A DNA stretch of 64,000 nt from Archangiaceae bacterium (GCA_016714225.1 JADJNS010000009.1:1-64000), one strand, 5' to 3'. Numbered from the stretch's first letter, positions 47,079 to 55,930 are shown. Program-made: numbers and translations. Notes: generated by a model from the letters alone, not told the origin.

Positions 47079-47486
47079 TCACCCTTCTCCGCGGGCGGCG
47101 CGTATCGCGCCGTCGCAGGTGCCCAGGATGTCGAGAATGCCGAACGGCTTGGTGACGTAGCTGAACACCCCCAGCTCGCGCGCCGAGCTCTTGGTCTCAG
47201 GGGTGGGGAAGCCGGTGATGATGATGGCCTGCAGCTTGGGGTTGGTGGCGCGCGCCTGGCGGAGCACCTCGAGGCCGTCGATGCCGGGCAGGTTCTTGTC
47301 GGTGATGATGAGGTCGTAGCTCTGGCGCTGCAGCGCCTCGAGCCCCTGCTCGCCGGTGTCGACGATGACCACCTGGTGGCCGGCGCGGGTGAGCACGCGG
47401 TCGAGCAGCAGCCGCGCGGACTTGTCGTCGTCGATGACCAGAATTCGGCCGGGGACTCGAGCCGCCGTGGGAGAAGCAGAGGTCAT
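47079..47486 (-). CDS. Stand-alone response regulator receiver
   Basis: 135 residues; one receiver. Acidic pocket D19-D20-D21, phospho-acceptor D63 (DLIITDKNLPGIDG), IIITGFPTPE switch region and Lys in YVTKPFGIL. Closely similar to the next gene (shared DKNLP after the acceptor), so the pair probably arose by duplication. First gene of the signalling operon; ATG at 47486. Confidence 0.9.
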   Translation of the reverse strand: MTSASPTAARVPGRILVIDDDKSARLLLDRVLTRAGHQVVIVDTGEQGLEALQRQSYDLIITDKNLPGIDGLEVLRQARATNPKLQAIIITGFPTPETKSSARELGVFSYVTKPFGILDILGTCDGAIRAARGEG

Positions 47487-47535
47487 GAGCCGCGGGCAGC
47501 ATAGGCACAACCGATCGTCGATGACAGCGCCGTCG

Positions 47536-48435
47536 TCACTTCATCCACGGCTGGGCGCGGTATCTGTCCCACCCGTCGGGCAGCACCGTGACCACCGGCC
47601 CGCGCGCCGACCTCGCCACCCGCAGCGCGGCCACCACGTTGGTGCCCGCCGAGCCACCCACCAACAGCCCCTCTTCGCGAATCAGCCGCCGCGCCATCGC
47701 GAAGCTCTCTTCGTCGCTCACCGTCTCGGCGGCGTCGATGACCTCGCGGTGCAGGTTCGCAGGCGGCTCGCTGCCACCGATGCCCTCGACCAGGTACGCC
47801 GCATCGGGGCCGGGCGTGCCGGTCTGCACCCAGCTGGCGTACGACGAGCCCTTCGGGTCGGCGAGCACGATGCGCACTCCGCGCGGCTTGAGCACGCGCC
47901 CCACGCCCGAGAGGGTGCCCCCGGTGCCGGCGCCCGCCACGAACGCGGCGACGTCGGGGCGCTGCTGCAGAATCTCGACGGCCGTCGTCTCGGAGTGCAC
48001 CGCCACGTTGGCCGGGTCGTCGAACTGCGAGGTGTTGTACCAGCCTTGCTCACTGGCCAGCCGCTCGGCGGTGCGGCGAAAATTGTCGGGCGACGACGGC
48101 TTGGCGTTGGGGGTGATGATGACGCGCGCTCCGAGCAGCGCGAGCTGGGTGCGTTTGTCGACCGACATCTTCTCGGGCATCACGCACACCAGCGAGTAGC
48201 CGCGCGCGGCGGCCACCAGCGCGAGGCCGACTCCGGTGTTGCCGGCGGTGGCCTCGACGAGGGTGGCGCCGGGCTTCAGCGCGCCGCGCGACTCGGCGGC
48301 GAGCACCAGGGCCTTGGCCAGCCGGTCTTTCACCGAGCCGCCGGGGTTCAGGTGCTCGCACTTGGCGTAGAGCAGGGGGTGAAGGCGCGGCAGGTGCACC
48401 ATCGGCGTGCCGCCGATGAGGTCGAGCACGTTCAT
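47536..48435 (-). CDS. Cysteine synthase-family PLP enzyme
   Basis: 299-residue fold-type II PLP enzyme making cysteine (or a related beta-substituted amino acid) from O-acetylserine and sulfide, or a close relative using O-phosphoserine. Seen: HLNPGGSVKDRLA with the PLP Lys near 39, EATAGNTGVGLAL (~64-76), AGTGGTLSGVGR (phosphate loop, ~168-179) and GLLVGGSAGTNVVAAL near 260. CysK usually has EPTSGNTG; this enzyme reads EATAGNTG, closer to the CBS-like/OPSS branch. The ATG overlaps the permease stop (ATGA), so it is third in the Ogt-permease-cysteine synthase unit. Confidence 0.88.
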   Translation of the reverse strand: MNVLDLIGGTPMVHLPRLHPLLYAKCEHLNPGGSVKDRLAKALVLAAESRGALKPGATLVEATAGNTGVGLALVAAARGYSLVCVMPEKMSVDKRTQLALLGARVIITPNAKPSSPDNFRRTAERLASEQGWYNTSQFDDPANVAVHSETTAVEILQQRPDVAAFVAGAGTGGTLSGVGRVLKPRGVRIVLADPKGSSYASWVQTGTPGPDAAYLVEGIGGSEPPANLHREVIDAAETVSDEESFAMARRLIREEGLLVGGSAGTNVVAALRVARSARGPVVTVLPDGWDRYRAQPWMK

Positions 48436-49742
48436 TTCGCGGCCAGCCTCACGCGCGTCACCAGGGCGAAGTGCAGCGCGCCGAGCGCGAACAGCCCCAC
48501 GAAGAGGCCGAACACCAGCGGCGAGGCGAAGGCGTACGCGAGCAGGAACACCACCGAGAGCCCCAGCGCGACGGCGGGGAAGAGCGGGTAGACCGGCGCC
48601 ACGAACGGCCGCTCGAGCCCCGGCTGCTTCTTTCGCAGCACGAACAGCGACACCATGCTGGTGAGGTACAGCACCACCGCGCCCATGCCGGCGAGCGCGA
48701 TGAGCTCGTCGGCGCGCTCGGTGAGCGCCGCGGCCACGCCGACCACCGCCGGCACCACGATGGCCCACGCCGGCGTCTTGAAGCGCGGGTGCAGCCGCGA
48801 GAGGAAGCGCGGCAGGTAGTCGGCGCGGGCCAGCGCGTACACCTGCCGCGAGTAGCCCATCATGATGCCGTGAAACGAGGCGATGAGGCCGAACAGCCCC
48901 AGGTAGACCATCAGGTGGGTCATCGGGTGGTCGGCCGAGAGCACCGCTTTCAAGACCCGCGGCAGCGGCGAGTCGTCTTCCACCAGCTGCTCGGGGGTGA
49001 GAATGCCGGTCGAGCACAACAGCGTGCCCATCGCGAGCACCACCAGGGTGAGCATGCCGGCGAGGTAGCCCTTGGGTATGTCGCGCTTGGGGTCGATGAC
49101 CTCTTCGGCGCTCATCGCCACGCCCTCGAGCGCCAGGTAGAACCAGATGGCGAACGGCAGCGCGGTGAAGACTCCGAACGCGCCGTGGGGCAGCAGCGGC
49201 GCGGTGACGATGCGCGCCACCTCGACGTGCGGCGCGGTGAGAAAGAAGAAGATGCCCAGCTCGAGCGCAGCCAGCGCGGTCACCACCAGCTCGAAGGTGG
49301 CGGCCAGGGTCACCCCCAGCACGTTGAGCGCGGCGAAGACCCCGAAGGCGGCCACCGCCACGCCCACCTTCGGCAGGCCCGGCACGCGAAAGTTCACGTA
49401 GCTGCCGATCGCGAGCGCGATGGCGGGCGGAGCGAAGACGAACTCGACCACGGTGCCGAACCCCGCCACGTAGCCGCCGAACGGGCCGAGCGCGGCGCGG
49501 GCGTAGGCGAACGGCCCGCCGCTGTGCGGTATCGCGGTCGACAGCTCGGTGTAGCTGAAGATGAACGTCACATACATGAGCGTGACCACCACGGTGGCGA
49601 TGAGCATGCCCATCGGGCCGCCCTTGCCGACCCCGTAGTTCCACCCGAAGTAGTCGCCGCTGATGACCAGGCCCACCGCGATGGCCCAGAGGTGCACCGG
49701 CTTGAGGACACGTTTGAGGCCTGAGTCGACCGCGCCGCTCAT
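48432..49742 (-). CDS. APC-family amino acid/ethanolamine permease (EAT type)
   Basis: 436 residues with 12 predicted membrane helices. The N-terminus HLWAIAVGLVISGDYFGWNYG is the signature of the ethanolamine/aminoacid transporter (EAT, 2.A.3.5) branch of APC permeases. Further APC features are GPFAYARAALGPFGGYVAG near 83-101 and FYLALEGVAMSAEEVIDPKRD near 225. Overlaps Ogt upstream and cysteine synthase downstream by four bases each. Ethanolamine is the best guess; an amino acid linked to cysteine synthesis (serine, O-acetylserine) is possible from context. Confidence 0.85.
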   Translation of the reverse strand: MSGAVDSGLKRVLKPVHLWAIAVGLVISGDYFGWNYGVGKGGPMGMLIATVVVTLMYVTFIFSYTELSTAIPHSGGPFAYARAALGPFGGYVAGFGTVVEFVFAPPAIALAIGSYVNFRVPGLPKVGVAVAAFGVFAALNVLGVTLAATFELVVTALAALELGIFFFLTAPHVEVARIVTAPLLPHGAFGVFTALPFAIWFYLALEGVAMSAEEVIDPKRDIPKGYLAGMLTLVVLAMGTLLCSTGILTPEQLVEDDSPLPRVLKAVLSADHPMTHLMVYLGLFGLIASFHGIMMGYSRQVYALARADYLPRFLSRLHPRFKTPAWAIVVPAVVGVAAALTERADELIALAGMGAVVLYLTSMVSLFVLRKKQPGLERPFVAPVYPLFPAVALGLSVVFLLAYAFASPLVFGLFVGLFALGALHFALVTRVRLAAK

Positions 49743-50329
49743 CGCGCGAGCGAGAGCGAGAGCGTCGGGTCGCCGAGCTTCTCGAACAGCGGCAGCGGCA
49801 GGCGGGCGGCCTCGGGCGGAGCGGCCGCTGCGCGCTTGCTCGGCTTCCTGCTTCGCGGGGCGAGGCGCTCGACCTGCTCGTGCTCGAGCAGCATCGCCTT
49901 GCGCTCGCGGCCCCAGGCGTAGCCGCCCAGCGAGCCGTTGGCGGTGATGACGCGGTGGCAGGGGATGATCAGCGCCACCGGGTTCTTCGCCACCGCCTGG
50001 CCCACCGCGCGAGAGCCGCGCGGGCGACCGACCCGCTCGGCCAGCTCGGCGTACGAGATGAAGTGCCCGAAGGTCACCTTGCGGAGCTCGGCCCAGACCT
50101 GCTTCTGAAACGCGGTGCCGGCGGCGGCGACCTCGACGCGCTCGAGCGCGGTGCGCTCGCCGGCGAAGTACTTCTCTACCGCGCTCGACACCTCGCGCAT
50201 GAACGGCTTCACGCGCGGCGTGCCCGCGGGCGCCTGGTCGACGAAGTCGAGACGCGTGATGCCCAGCTCGGTGCCCTGCAGATGAAGCCACCACCCCACT
50301 CGCGTCTTCAACCACGCGTGCTCGGACAT
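49739..50329 (-). CDS. ogt: O6-methylguanine-DNA methyltransferase
   Basis: 196-residue DNA repair protein that transfers alkyl groups from O6 of guanine to its own cysteine and is consumed. The active-site motif is IIPCHRVI (C124), with the helix-turn-helix GQAVAKNP before it and GGYAWGRERKAMLLEHE after it. The N-terminal half has the small ribonuclease-H-like domain of Ogt/MGMT. A ~30-residue tail (LPLPLFEKLGDPTLSLSL) extends beyond the usual end. ATG at 50329; the longer version running into the next gene is rejected. Transcribed with the permease and cysteine synthase genes. Confidence 0.9.
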   Translation of the reverse strand: MSEHAWLKTRVGWWLHLQGTELGITRLDFVDQAPAGTPRVKPFMREVSSAVEKYFAGERTALERVEVAAAGTAFQKQVWAELRKVTFGHFISYAELAERVGRPRGSRAVGQAVAKNPVALIIPCHRVITANGSLGGYAWGRERKAMLLEHEQVERLAPRSRKPSKRAAAAPPEAARLPLPLFEKLGDPTLSLSLAR

Positions 50330-50358
50330 GCGCGGCACCGTACCCAACGCCCGCGCTT

Positions 50359-51039
50359 TTAGAATCTTGACAGCAGCGCTTTCACATCGCCCTCGCGCAG
50401 CACAAAAATCGAGAAAGTCACCGCGTACGCGCCGATGACGTCGATCGAGTAGTGCAGGTGCGCGAGGAATACCGTGGCCACGGTGGCGAGGTGCGCGAAG
50501 AGCATCACCGCGCGCAGGCCCGGCCAGCGCCACACGTAGAGCAGCAAGAGGAAGGTGGTGGCGGTGTGGCCCGAGAAGAAGAGGTCTTTGGTGAGCGAGA
50601 CGCGCGCGCCGGCGTCGGTGTCGAAGAACCCGAGCGGAGTGACGAGGCGAAGAAACGCGCTCCACCGGGTGGCCGCGTCCATGCCGGCGTTCACGTCGGG
50701 GCCATGCACGGGCCCCAGGCCCGTCGCGAGAATGCACGCGCCGCGAAGCAGCGCGAGCAGCCCCGCGGTCACCATGTAGCGAATGAACCGCTCGCCATCG
50801 CGCGCCAGCAAGACCAGCGCGATCGGCACGTACGCGGCGACCCACAGCAGGTAGTTGTAGCGGGCGGCGAGCTCGACGTACGGCACCGCGGCGATGAGCG
50901 GGTCGGGCAGCGACGGCGCGGCGCGCGACTCGGCGACGAGCGCCATGAACAGCATCGCGTCGTAGCAGGCGAGGCGAAAGGCGAAGCTCGCCGCCGCGCG
51001 CGCCCAGAATCGCCCGGACCTCAGGTGGTCGCGCGCCAT
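50359..51039 (-). CDS. Sphingomyelin-synthase-like / PAP2-family membrane protein
   Basis: 226 residues from ATG at 51039, with about six membrane helices. The conserved pair DLFFSGHTATTFLLLLY (near 153-169) and LAHLHYSIDVIGAY (near 194-207) provides the His-His-Asp triad of the PAP2_C/sphingomyelin synthase group, in which the first His attacks a phosphocholine-type head group. Members transfer phospho-head groups onto ceramide or diacylglycerol. An upstream start at 51129 adds a segment without membrane character and is less likely. Stands 29 bases from Ogt. It pairs conceptually with the S1P-lyase-like gene at 27417. Confidence 0.8.
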   Translation of the reverse strand: MARDHLRSGRFWARAAASFAFRLACYDAMLFMALVAESRAAPSLPDPLIAAVPYVELAARYNYLLWVAAYVPIALVLLARDGERFIRYMVTAGLLALLRGACILATGLGPVHGPDVNAGMDAATRWSAFLRLVTPLGFFDTDAGARVSLTKDLFFSGHTATTFLLLLYVWRWPGLRAVMLFAHLATVATVFLAHLHYSIDVIGAYAVTFSIFVLREGDVKALLSRF

Positions 51040-51171
51040 CGATTGCGCGTAGCTCTCGGCGCCATGGCTGACAAGAAAGAGCTGCGCTCGCCCGAGCACA
51101 CCCACGGAAGAAGCGGTGGCCAGGGGCACGAAGCTCGCCGACCCCGACAGCCAGCGCGAGCGGCCCCAGCG

Positions 51172-51552
51172 CTAGAGCATCAACGTGACGGTCTGATTCG
51201 GCTCGGGGTCATGCACGAAGCCCAGCCGCTTCGCGCGCTCGATGACCGCCGGCAGCGACGTGTTGCCCAGCAGCGCCTTGAACCCGAGCTTCTTCGCCTC
51301 GGCGATGATGGCCTGCACGACCTCGTCGATCGCCGCGCTGCGCGCAGCGCCGCTCGCCCTCGGGTTCGCCACCAGCGCCTCGATGTGCGCCACCGCAGAG
51401 TCGGTCTGGTACAGAAACCCCATCGCCACGCCGGGCACCACGAAGCCGACCTCGGGCAGATAGATGGGGTCCATCGGCACCGGCACATGCTTCGCGTACC
51501 ACTCGGTGAAGAAGCGGTAGTGCACCTTCGGGTCGTAGCGCTCGACGGTCAT
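51172..51552 (-). CDS. Small GNAT-like acetyltransferase
   Basis: 126 residues with strand-helix order of the GNAT fold: PKVHYRFFTEWYAKH, VGFVVPGVAMGFLYQT, AVAHIEALVANPRA, then a helix (AAIDEVVQAIIAEAKKLGF) and a final strand FVHDPEPNQTVTLML. The usual acetyl-CoA loop R/Q-x-x-G-x-G/A is not clear (ASGAARSAA). A reduced or non-catalytic GNAT, as in some phage-derived proteins, is therefore possible. ATG at 51552; divergent from manA. Confidence 0.6.
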   Translation of the reverse strand: MTVERYDPKVHYRFFTEWYAKHVPVPMDPIYLPEVGFVVPGVAMGFLYQTDSAVAHIEALVANPRASGAARSAAIDEVVQAIIAEAKKLGFKALLGNTSLPAVIERAKRLGFVHDPEPNQTVTLML

Positions 51553-51611
51553 GGGCCGCCTGCGATCTTGCGCTCAAACTCCCTCGAATCGGAATAAAGA
51601 GAAGGGTCGAA

Positions 51612-52766
51612 ATGCGGCGCCTCTCGGGAGTCATTCAGGAGTACGCGTGGGGCTCGCGCACCGCGCTCCCCGAGCTGCTCGGCACCGCGCCGACGGGCCG
51701 GCCGCAGGCCGAGCTGTGGCTGGGCGCGCACCCGCTCGCTCCCGCCCGGCTCGACGGGCAGACCCTGCTCGAGCACATCGAGTCAGACCCCCAGGCCGCG
51801 CTGGGCAGCGAAGTGCGCAGCCGCTTCGGCGCGCGGCTGCCCTTTCTGCTCAAGGTGCTGGCCATCGACGAGGCGCTCTCGCTGCAGGCCCACCCCAACA
51901 TGACGCAGGCCTCGGCTGGCTTCGCCCGCGAAGAGGCCGCCGGCCTGAAGCTCAGCGACCCCAAGCGCAGCTACAGAGACGCCTCGCACAAGCCCGAGAT
52001 GGTGGTGGCGCTCACCCGCTTCGACGCCCTGTGCGGCTTCAAGACCGCCGAGCAGATGGTCGAGCGGCTGCAGGTGCTGGGCGTCGATGACCTGCGCAGC
52101 ACCGTGCAGATGCTGCAGGGCTGGCCCGACGCGGTGGGCGTGACCGGCGTGGTGCACGGGCTGCTCGGCATGAACGACGCCGAGCGCAGAGACGTGATGG
52201 GCAAGGTGAACGAGGCGCTCGCACGCGTGCGCGGCGAAGGCGAAGAGTTCGAGCGCGCGTACCAGCTCAGCCAGCGCTACCCCCAAGACACCGGCGCGCT
52301 GCTCACCCTGCTGCTCAACCACGTCACCCTCGAGCCGGGCCAGGCGCTCTTCCTGCCCGCGGGAAACCTGCACGCGTACCTGAAAGGGCTCGCGGTCGAG
52401 GTGATGGCGTCGAGCGACAACGTGCTGCGCGGCGGGCTCACCCCCAAGCACGTCGACGTGCCCGAGCTGCTCGCCACCCTGGTCTACGAGCTCGGCTCGG
52501 TGCCCATCTTGAGCCCCCGGCGCGAGAGTGAAGAAGACGTGTGGGACGCGCCGGTGGCCGAGTTCCGCCTGTCGCGGCTGCGCCTTCGCGGTGGCGCCGC
52601 CGCCCCGGTGCGGCGCGGCCCCGAGATTCTGCTCTGCGTCGATGGCGAGGCGCAGGTGAACGGCCAGCCGCTGCGCAAGGGCGAAGCGGTGTGGTTCGAC
52701 GCCGCTGACGGCGGCTACGCGGTCACCGGCAAGGCGACGGTGTTTCGCGCCTGCGCCGGCTCGTGA
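51612..52766 (+). CDS. manA: Mannose-6-phosphate isomerase, class I
   Basis: 384-residue zinc enzyme interconverting fructose-6-P and mannose-6-P, which feeds GDP-mannose for polysaccharides. Motifs: GVIQEYAWGSRTALPELLG, ELWLGAHPLAPA, LKVLAIDEALSLQAHPN (zinc His in QAHPN near 96) and SHKPEMVVALTRFDALCGF (KPE near 125). Further on are QALFLPAGNLHAYLKG (zinc His) and ASSDNVLRGGLTPKHVD with the catalytic Arg. The second cupin is complete and the length is normal. Alone on its strand. Confidence 0.93.
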   Translation: MRRLSGVIQEYAWGSRTALPELLGTAPTGRPQAELWLGAHPLAPARLDGQTLLEHIESDPQAALGSEVRSRFGARLPFLLKVLAIDEALSLQAHPNMTQASAGFAREEAAGLKLSDPKRSYRDASHKPEMVVALTRFDALCGFKTAEQMVERLQVLGVDDLRSTVQMLQGWPDAVGVTGVVHGLLGMNDAERRDVMGKVNEALARVRGEGEEFERAYQLSQRYPQDTGALLTLLLNHVTLEPGQALFLPAGNLHAYLKGLAVEVMASSDNVLRGGLTPKHVDVPELLATLVYELGSVPILSPRRESEEDVWDAPVAEFRLSRLRLRGGAAAPVRRGPEILLCVDGEAQVNGQPLRKGEAVWFDAADGGYAVTGKATVFRACAGS

Positions 52767-52767
52767 C

Positions 52768-53139
52768 TCACGGCTTGTGCCGCCTCGCCTGCTGGTAGCT
52801 GGCGGTCACCTTGGTGCCGATGCCGCCGCGAATGAACCAGTCGCCCTCGACCACCATCTTCCTGGGGCGAACCACCTTCACCAGGTCGTCGAGAATCTTG
52901 TTGGTCACCGCTTCGTGAAAGGCGCCTTCGTTGCGGTAGCTCCACAGGTAGAGCTTGAGGCTCTTCAGCTCGACGCACTTCTCGTCGGGCGTGTACCGAA
53001 TGGTGAAGCGCGCGAAGTCGGGCTGGCCGGTGAGCGGGCAGAGGCAGGTGAACTCGGGGCAATCGAACGCGATTTCGTAGTCGCGGTCGGGGGCGGGGTT
53101 CTTGAAGCTCTCGAGCTTCTTCGAGGGCTGGCTGGGCAT
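52768..53139 (-). CDS. queF: NADPH-dependent 7-cyano-7-deazaguanine reductase, type I
   Basis: 123 residues. QueF reduces preQ0 to preQ1 in queuosine synthesis, working as a homo-oligomer. The catalytic Cys is C34 in EFTCLCPLTGQPDFA, with D41 just after, spaced as in B. subtilis QueF. The QueF motif CVELKSLKLYLWSYRNEG follows near 55-72 (Glu-Leu-Lys-Ser binding NADPH and substrate). Single-domain type I length. No other queuosine gene lies in the window. Convergent with manA (two-base gap) and divergent from the PilZ gene. Confidence 0.95.
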   Translation of the reverse strand: MPSQPSKKLESFKNPAPDRDYEIAFDCPEFTCLCPLTGQPDFARFTIRYTPDEKCVELKSLKLYLWSYRNEGAFHEAVTNKILDDLVKVVRPRKMVVEGDWFIRGGIGTKVTASYQQARRHKP

Positions 53140-53162
53140 GACCTACGTGTTATCAAAAGGCG

Positions 53163-53492
53163 GTGACTCCGGCGCGCCGTCAGAAGAAGCGCATCAGCAT
53201 CGACGTGAAATTCCGCGGCGCGGGCGCCGGCACCAACGTGTCGGGCCGCATCACCGACCTCTCCGAGATGGGCCTGTTTCTCGCCACCCAGAAGTACGTG
53301 CCGGTCGGCAAGCAGGTGCACCTCGAGTTCGAGCTGCCCACCGGCAAGGTCGAGGCGGTAGGTGAGGTGCGGTGGCTGGCGCGCGGCCAGGTCGCCGAGC
53401 AGGGCCTGGGCATTCGCTTTCTGCGGCTGTCGGCGGCGAGCGCCCGGGCCATCGACGACGCGGTGGCGACCGGCGGCCGCTTCACCCGCTGA
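53163..53492 (+). CDS. PilZ-domain protein
   Basis: 109 residues from GTG at 53163; the PilZ domain is nearly the whole protein. The c-di-GMP contacts are in place: basic RRQKKR near the start (RxxxR) and ITDLSEMGLFL (DxSxxG) at about 29-39. Pattern VEAVGEVRWLARGQ and GLGIRFLRLS fit the atypical PilZ family found mainly in myxobacteria, where it links c-di-GMP to motility. No other domain. Only 23 bases from the divergent queF start. Confidence 0.85.
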   Translation: MTPARRQKKRISIDVKFRGAGAGTNVSGRITDLSEMGLFLATQKYVPVGKQVHLEFELPTGKVEAVGEVRWLARGQVAEQGLGIRFLRLSAASARAIDDAVATGGRFTR

Positions 53493-53539
53493 ACGAACGC
53501 TGGCGTGCTGCGCCGCTTGCCTTCAGACTCTCGCGCCTC

Positions 53540-55135
53540 ATGACGCTCGTGCTGACGGCCGCTTTCGCGCTGCAAGCTGCTGCCGCGCCCGCGGCCCCGG
53601 CCAACAAGGTGCCGCGCCTGGGCGTCTTCGTGGTCATCGACCAGCTCGGCAGCGGCGAGCTCGAGGCGCTGGCCATCGACGGCGACGGAGACTTCGGCGG
53701 GCTCGAGGCCCGCGGCGCGGCGCGCTTCGACGCCTGGTACCCGTACCTGGGCACCGAGACCGGCCCGGGGCACGCCACGCTCTCGACCAGCGCCACGCCC
53801 TCGGTGCACGGCATCTGCGCCAACACCTGGTACTCCGAGGGCAAGCCGACCTACTGCGTCGACGACCCGGCGGTGCAGATGCTCGGGGCGCGCGAAGGGG
53901 TGGGGCGCAGCGCGCGGTTTCTCACCGCGCCCACGCTTGGTGACACGCTCAAGACCCGCAGCCCGCGCTCGAAGGTGGTCTCCATCAGCGTGAAAGACCG
54001 GGCCGCGATTCTGCTCGGGGGCCCGTCTTCCGACGTGGCGCTCTGGTACGACCACGGCATCGGCCGGTGGACCAGCAGCCGCAACTGGGGCGAGGCGGTG
54101 CCGGCCTGGGCGCAGCGCTTCGTCGACGCGCCGAGGCGCGCGTTCGAGACCGGTCGGTGGTCTCCGCTGCCGGCGACGCTGAAGCGCGGGCTCGACGACG
54201 CGCGCGAAGGTGAAGACAGCCCCGACGGGTTGGGCCCCACCTTCCCGCACGACCTGATGAGCGTGCCGCCCGAGAACCAGCACCGCGCGTATCGGTACAC
54301 CCCGCAGTCGGTGGAAGACACCTTCGCGCTCGCCACCGCCGCGCTCGAGGCCGAGGCGCTGGGCACGCACGCCGCGCCCGACCTGCTGCTCGTCTCCATC
54401 TCGGCGACCGACTACTCGGGCCACGCCTGGGGCCCGCACAGCGTCGAGAAGACCGACATTCTCGAGCGGGTCAGCGTCGAGCTGAAGAAGCTCACCGCCG
54501 AGCTCGACAAGCGGCTGGGCAAGAACGGCTGGGCGCTGGTGCTGTCGAGCGACCACGGGGCCGCGCCGCTGGCCGAGTCGCTCAAAGGGGTGCGCGTGCC
54601 GTCGGGTCGCCTGCTCGAGGGGCAGCTGATTCAAGACGCCACCGTGGCGCTGACGCCCGAGCAGAAGCGCCGCTTTCTGGGCCTCTCGCCGCCGCTCATC
54701 TTTCTCGACCTGAAGGGCCTGGCCGAGAAAGACCGCGAGCCGCTGCTCGAGACGGTGCGCAAGAACCTCGCCGCGCTCAAGGGCGTGCGCCGCGCGCTGC
54801 GCACCGACGGGGCCGAGAGCGCCGACAACCTGAACGCGCGGCTCTCGACCTTCGAGGGGCGGTGTGGCCCGCTGTTCGTCGAGCTGCAGCCCTACGTGGT
54901 GTTCACCGAGACGCCGCACCCGCTCGGCACCGACCACGCCTCGGGCAACCTCTACGACCGGCGCGTGCCGCTGTACGTGCTCGGGCCGACGGTGGCCGCC
55001 GGCCGCTACGCCACGCCGCTCGACCCCCGCGACGCCGCGCCGTCACTCGCGGCGATGCTCGCGATTCCTCCTCCCGACCGCAGCGAGGGCAGGCCCGCCC
55101 CGGCCATCGGGCCGCGACGGGCCGGTTCACCCTGA
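53540..55135 (+). CDS. PafA-type alkaline phosphatase, secreted
   Basis: 531-residue phosphatase of the alkaline phosphatase superfamily. The signal MTLVLTAAFALQAAAAPA precedes the metal Asp in VVIDQLGSGEL (D34) and nucleophile T74 (TETGPGHAT). The phosphate-site Asn is N95 (HGICANTWY), and Lys/Arg at 154/156 (ISVKDRAA) correspond to the K/R pair of PafA. T74-to-N95 spacing is 21, as in PafA (T79/N100, from memory). Later zinc ligands are SATDYSGHAWGPHS (~288-301), VLSSDHGAAPL (~332) and GTDHASGN (~467). A phosphomonoesterase freeing phosphate in the periplasm. ATG at 53540. Confidence 0.88.
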   Translation: MTLVLTAAFALQAAAAPAAPANKVPRLGVFVVIDQLGSGELEALAIDGDGDFGGLEARGAARFDAWYPYLGTETGPGHATLSTSATPSVHGICANTWYSEGKPTYCVDDPAVQMLGAREGVGRSARFLTAPTLGDTLKTRSPRSKVVSISVKDRAAILLGGPSSDVALWYDHGIGRWTSSRNWGEAVPAWAQRFVDAPRRAFETGRWSPLPATLKRGLDDAREGEDSPDGLGPTFPHDLMSVPPENQHRAYRYTPQSVEDTFALATAALEAEALGTHAAPDLLLVSISATDYSGHAWGPHSVEKTDILERVSVELKKLTAELDKRLGKNGWALVLSSDHGAAPLAESLKGVRVPSGRLLEGQLIQDATVALTPEQKRRFLGLSPPLIFLDLKGLAEKDREPLLETVRKNLAALKGVRRALRTDGAESADNLNARLSTFEGRCGPLFVELQPYVVFTETPHPLGTDHASGNLYDRRVPLYVLGPTVAAGRYATPLDPRDAAPSLAAMLAIPPPDRSEGRPAPAIGPRRAGSP

Positions 55136-55638
55136 GAGGCTCGGCCATGAACGAGCTCCCGTCGCGGCTCCGGCCGAGCTGCTTCGCGGGCGTCGCAACC
55201 CCTCGACGAACCGCGAGGTGCGGCTTCGGTTTCGCTGCTTGGGCGGCTCGCGTATCGGCGCGCGAATCTCGCGAAGGCCGTCAAGGGGCGCTTCGGCTTC
55301 GCTCAGATCAGAGACTGACCGCTTTTCGGGCATGGGCACTTGAGCTCGTGAACGTCGGCCGGGGGACGTGGTCGTGAGCCGGTGAGGCGTGCCCGTGCCC
55401 GGGTGTTCGCCGTGTTGCTCCGCTCAGATTCAGACTCAGGGCCCTTCGGCTTTATCGCATGCCTCCAGCGAGGAGCGTCGACGGCTCGAGAGCCGTTTGC
55501 CTGTCTCCGAGACCACTCCACGAAGAGGATGCCGAGGGGTGTGTCACTTCTCCAGCGCACGAATGCGCCCGCTGCCCGCGCTGAGCGAAGCGCGCAGTCG
55601 AAGGGGGCCAGGGTGACCGCCCGATGCGACCGAAGCGG
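55136..55638. other. Gene-free stretch with a REP-like repeat
   Basis: Half a kilobase between the phosphatase and the small gene. Short ORFs here show no start signal, domain or consistent codon bias. The GC content is lower than in the neighbours. A REP-like element (GCTGAGCGAAGCGCGCAGTC..., 55574-55605) is the reverse complement of the family seen at 41875. Possibly the remains of a decayed gene. Confidence 0.45.
55574..55605. repeat. REP-like dispersed repeat
   Basis: Reads GCTGAGCGAAGCGCGCAGTC near its middle and ends CGAAGGG. The reverse complement matches the element at 41875-41912 (CCCTTCGACTGCGCGC...GCTCAG). Intergenic. Confidence 0.45.
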
Positions 55639-55863
55639 TCAGTGCTCTCGGTGCAGGTCGGCGACCACGCGCTTGAGCCGCTCGCGGTGCCAGGTCAGCA
55701 CGCGCTCGAGCTCGGCCTTGGCGTTGGGGTCTTCGGCGAGAATCTGAAGCAGCTGCTCGTCGCCGCGGAGCACCTCGAGCTCTTCCTTCGAAGCGCCGAG
55801 CCGCTCGAGCATCGGGAGCAGCAGCTTCTCTCTCTCCATGAGGTCCGGCAGGTCGTCAGCCAT
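55639..55863 (-). CDS. Small acidic helical protein
   Basis: 74 residues from ATG at 55863 (MADDLPDLMEREKLLLPML). Almost entirely helical and strongly charged, with a Leu pattern suited to a short coiled coil (LERVLTWHRERLKRVVADL). No signal or known motif. It is divergent from the sensor kinase at 55931, 67 bases away. Function unknown. Confidence 0.55.
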   Translation of the reverse strand: MADDLPDLMEREKLLLPMLERLGASKEELEVLRGDEQLLQILAEDPNAKAELERVLTWHRERLKRVVADLHREH

Positions 55864-55930
55864 CACTGTTTCCCATAACGGCGGCGGGCGCCGATTCGCT
55901 CGGCGTCAGGCCGGTGGTAGCGTTTCGGTG

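Noticed and set aside
55303..55560. Minus-strand ORF of 85 codons in the gene-free stretch
   Set aside because: No ribosome-binding site, no domain, and codon use unlike the neighbours; several competing ORFs overlap it.
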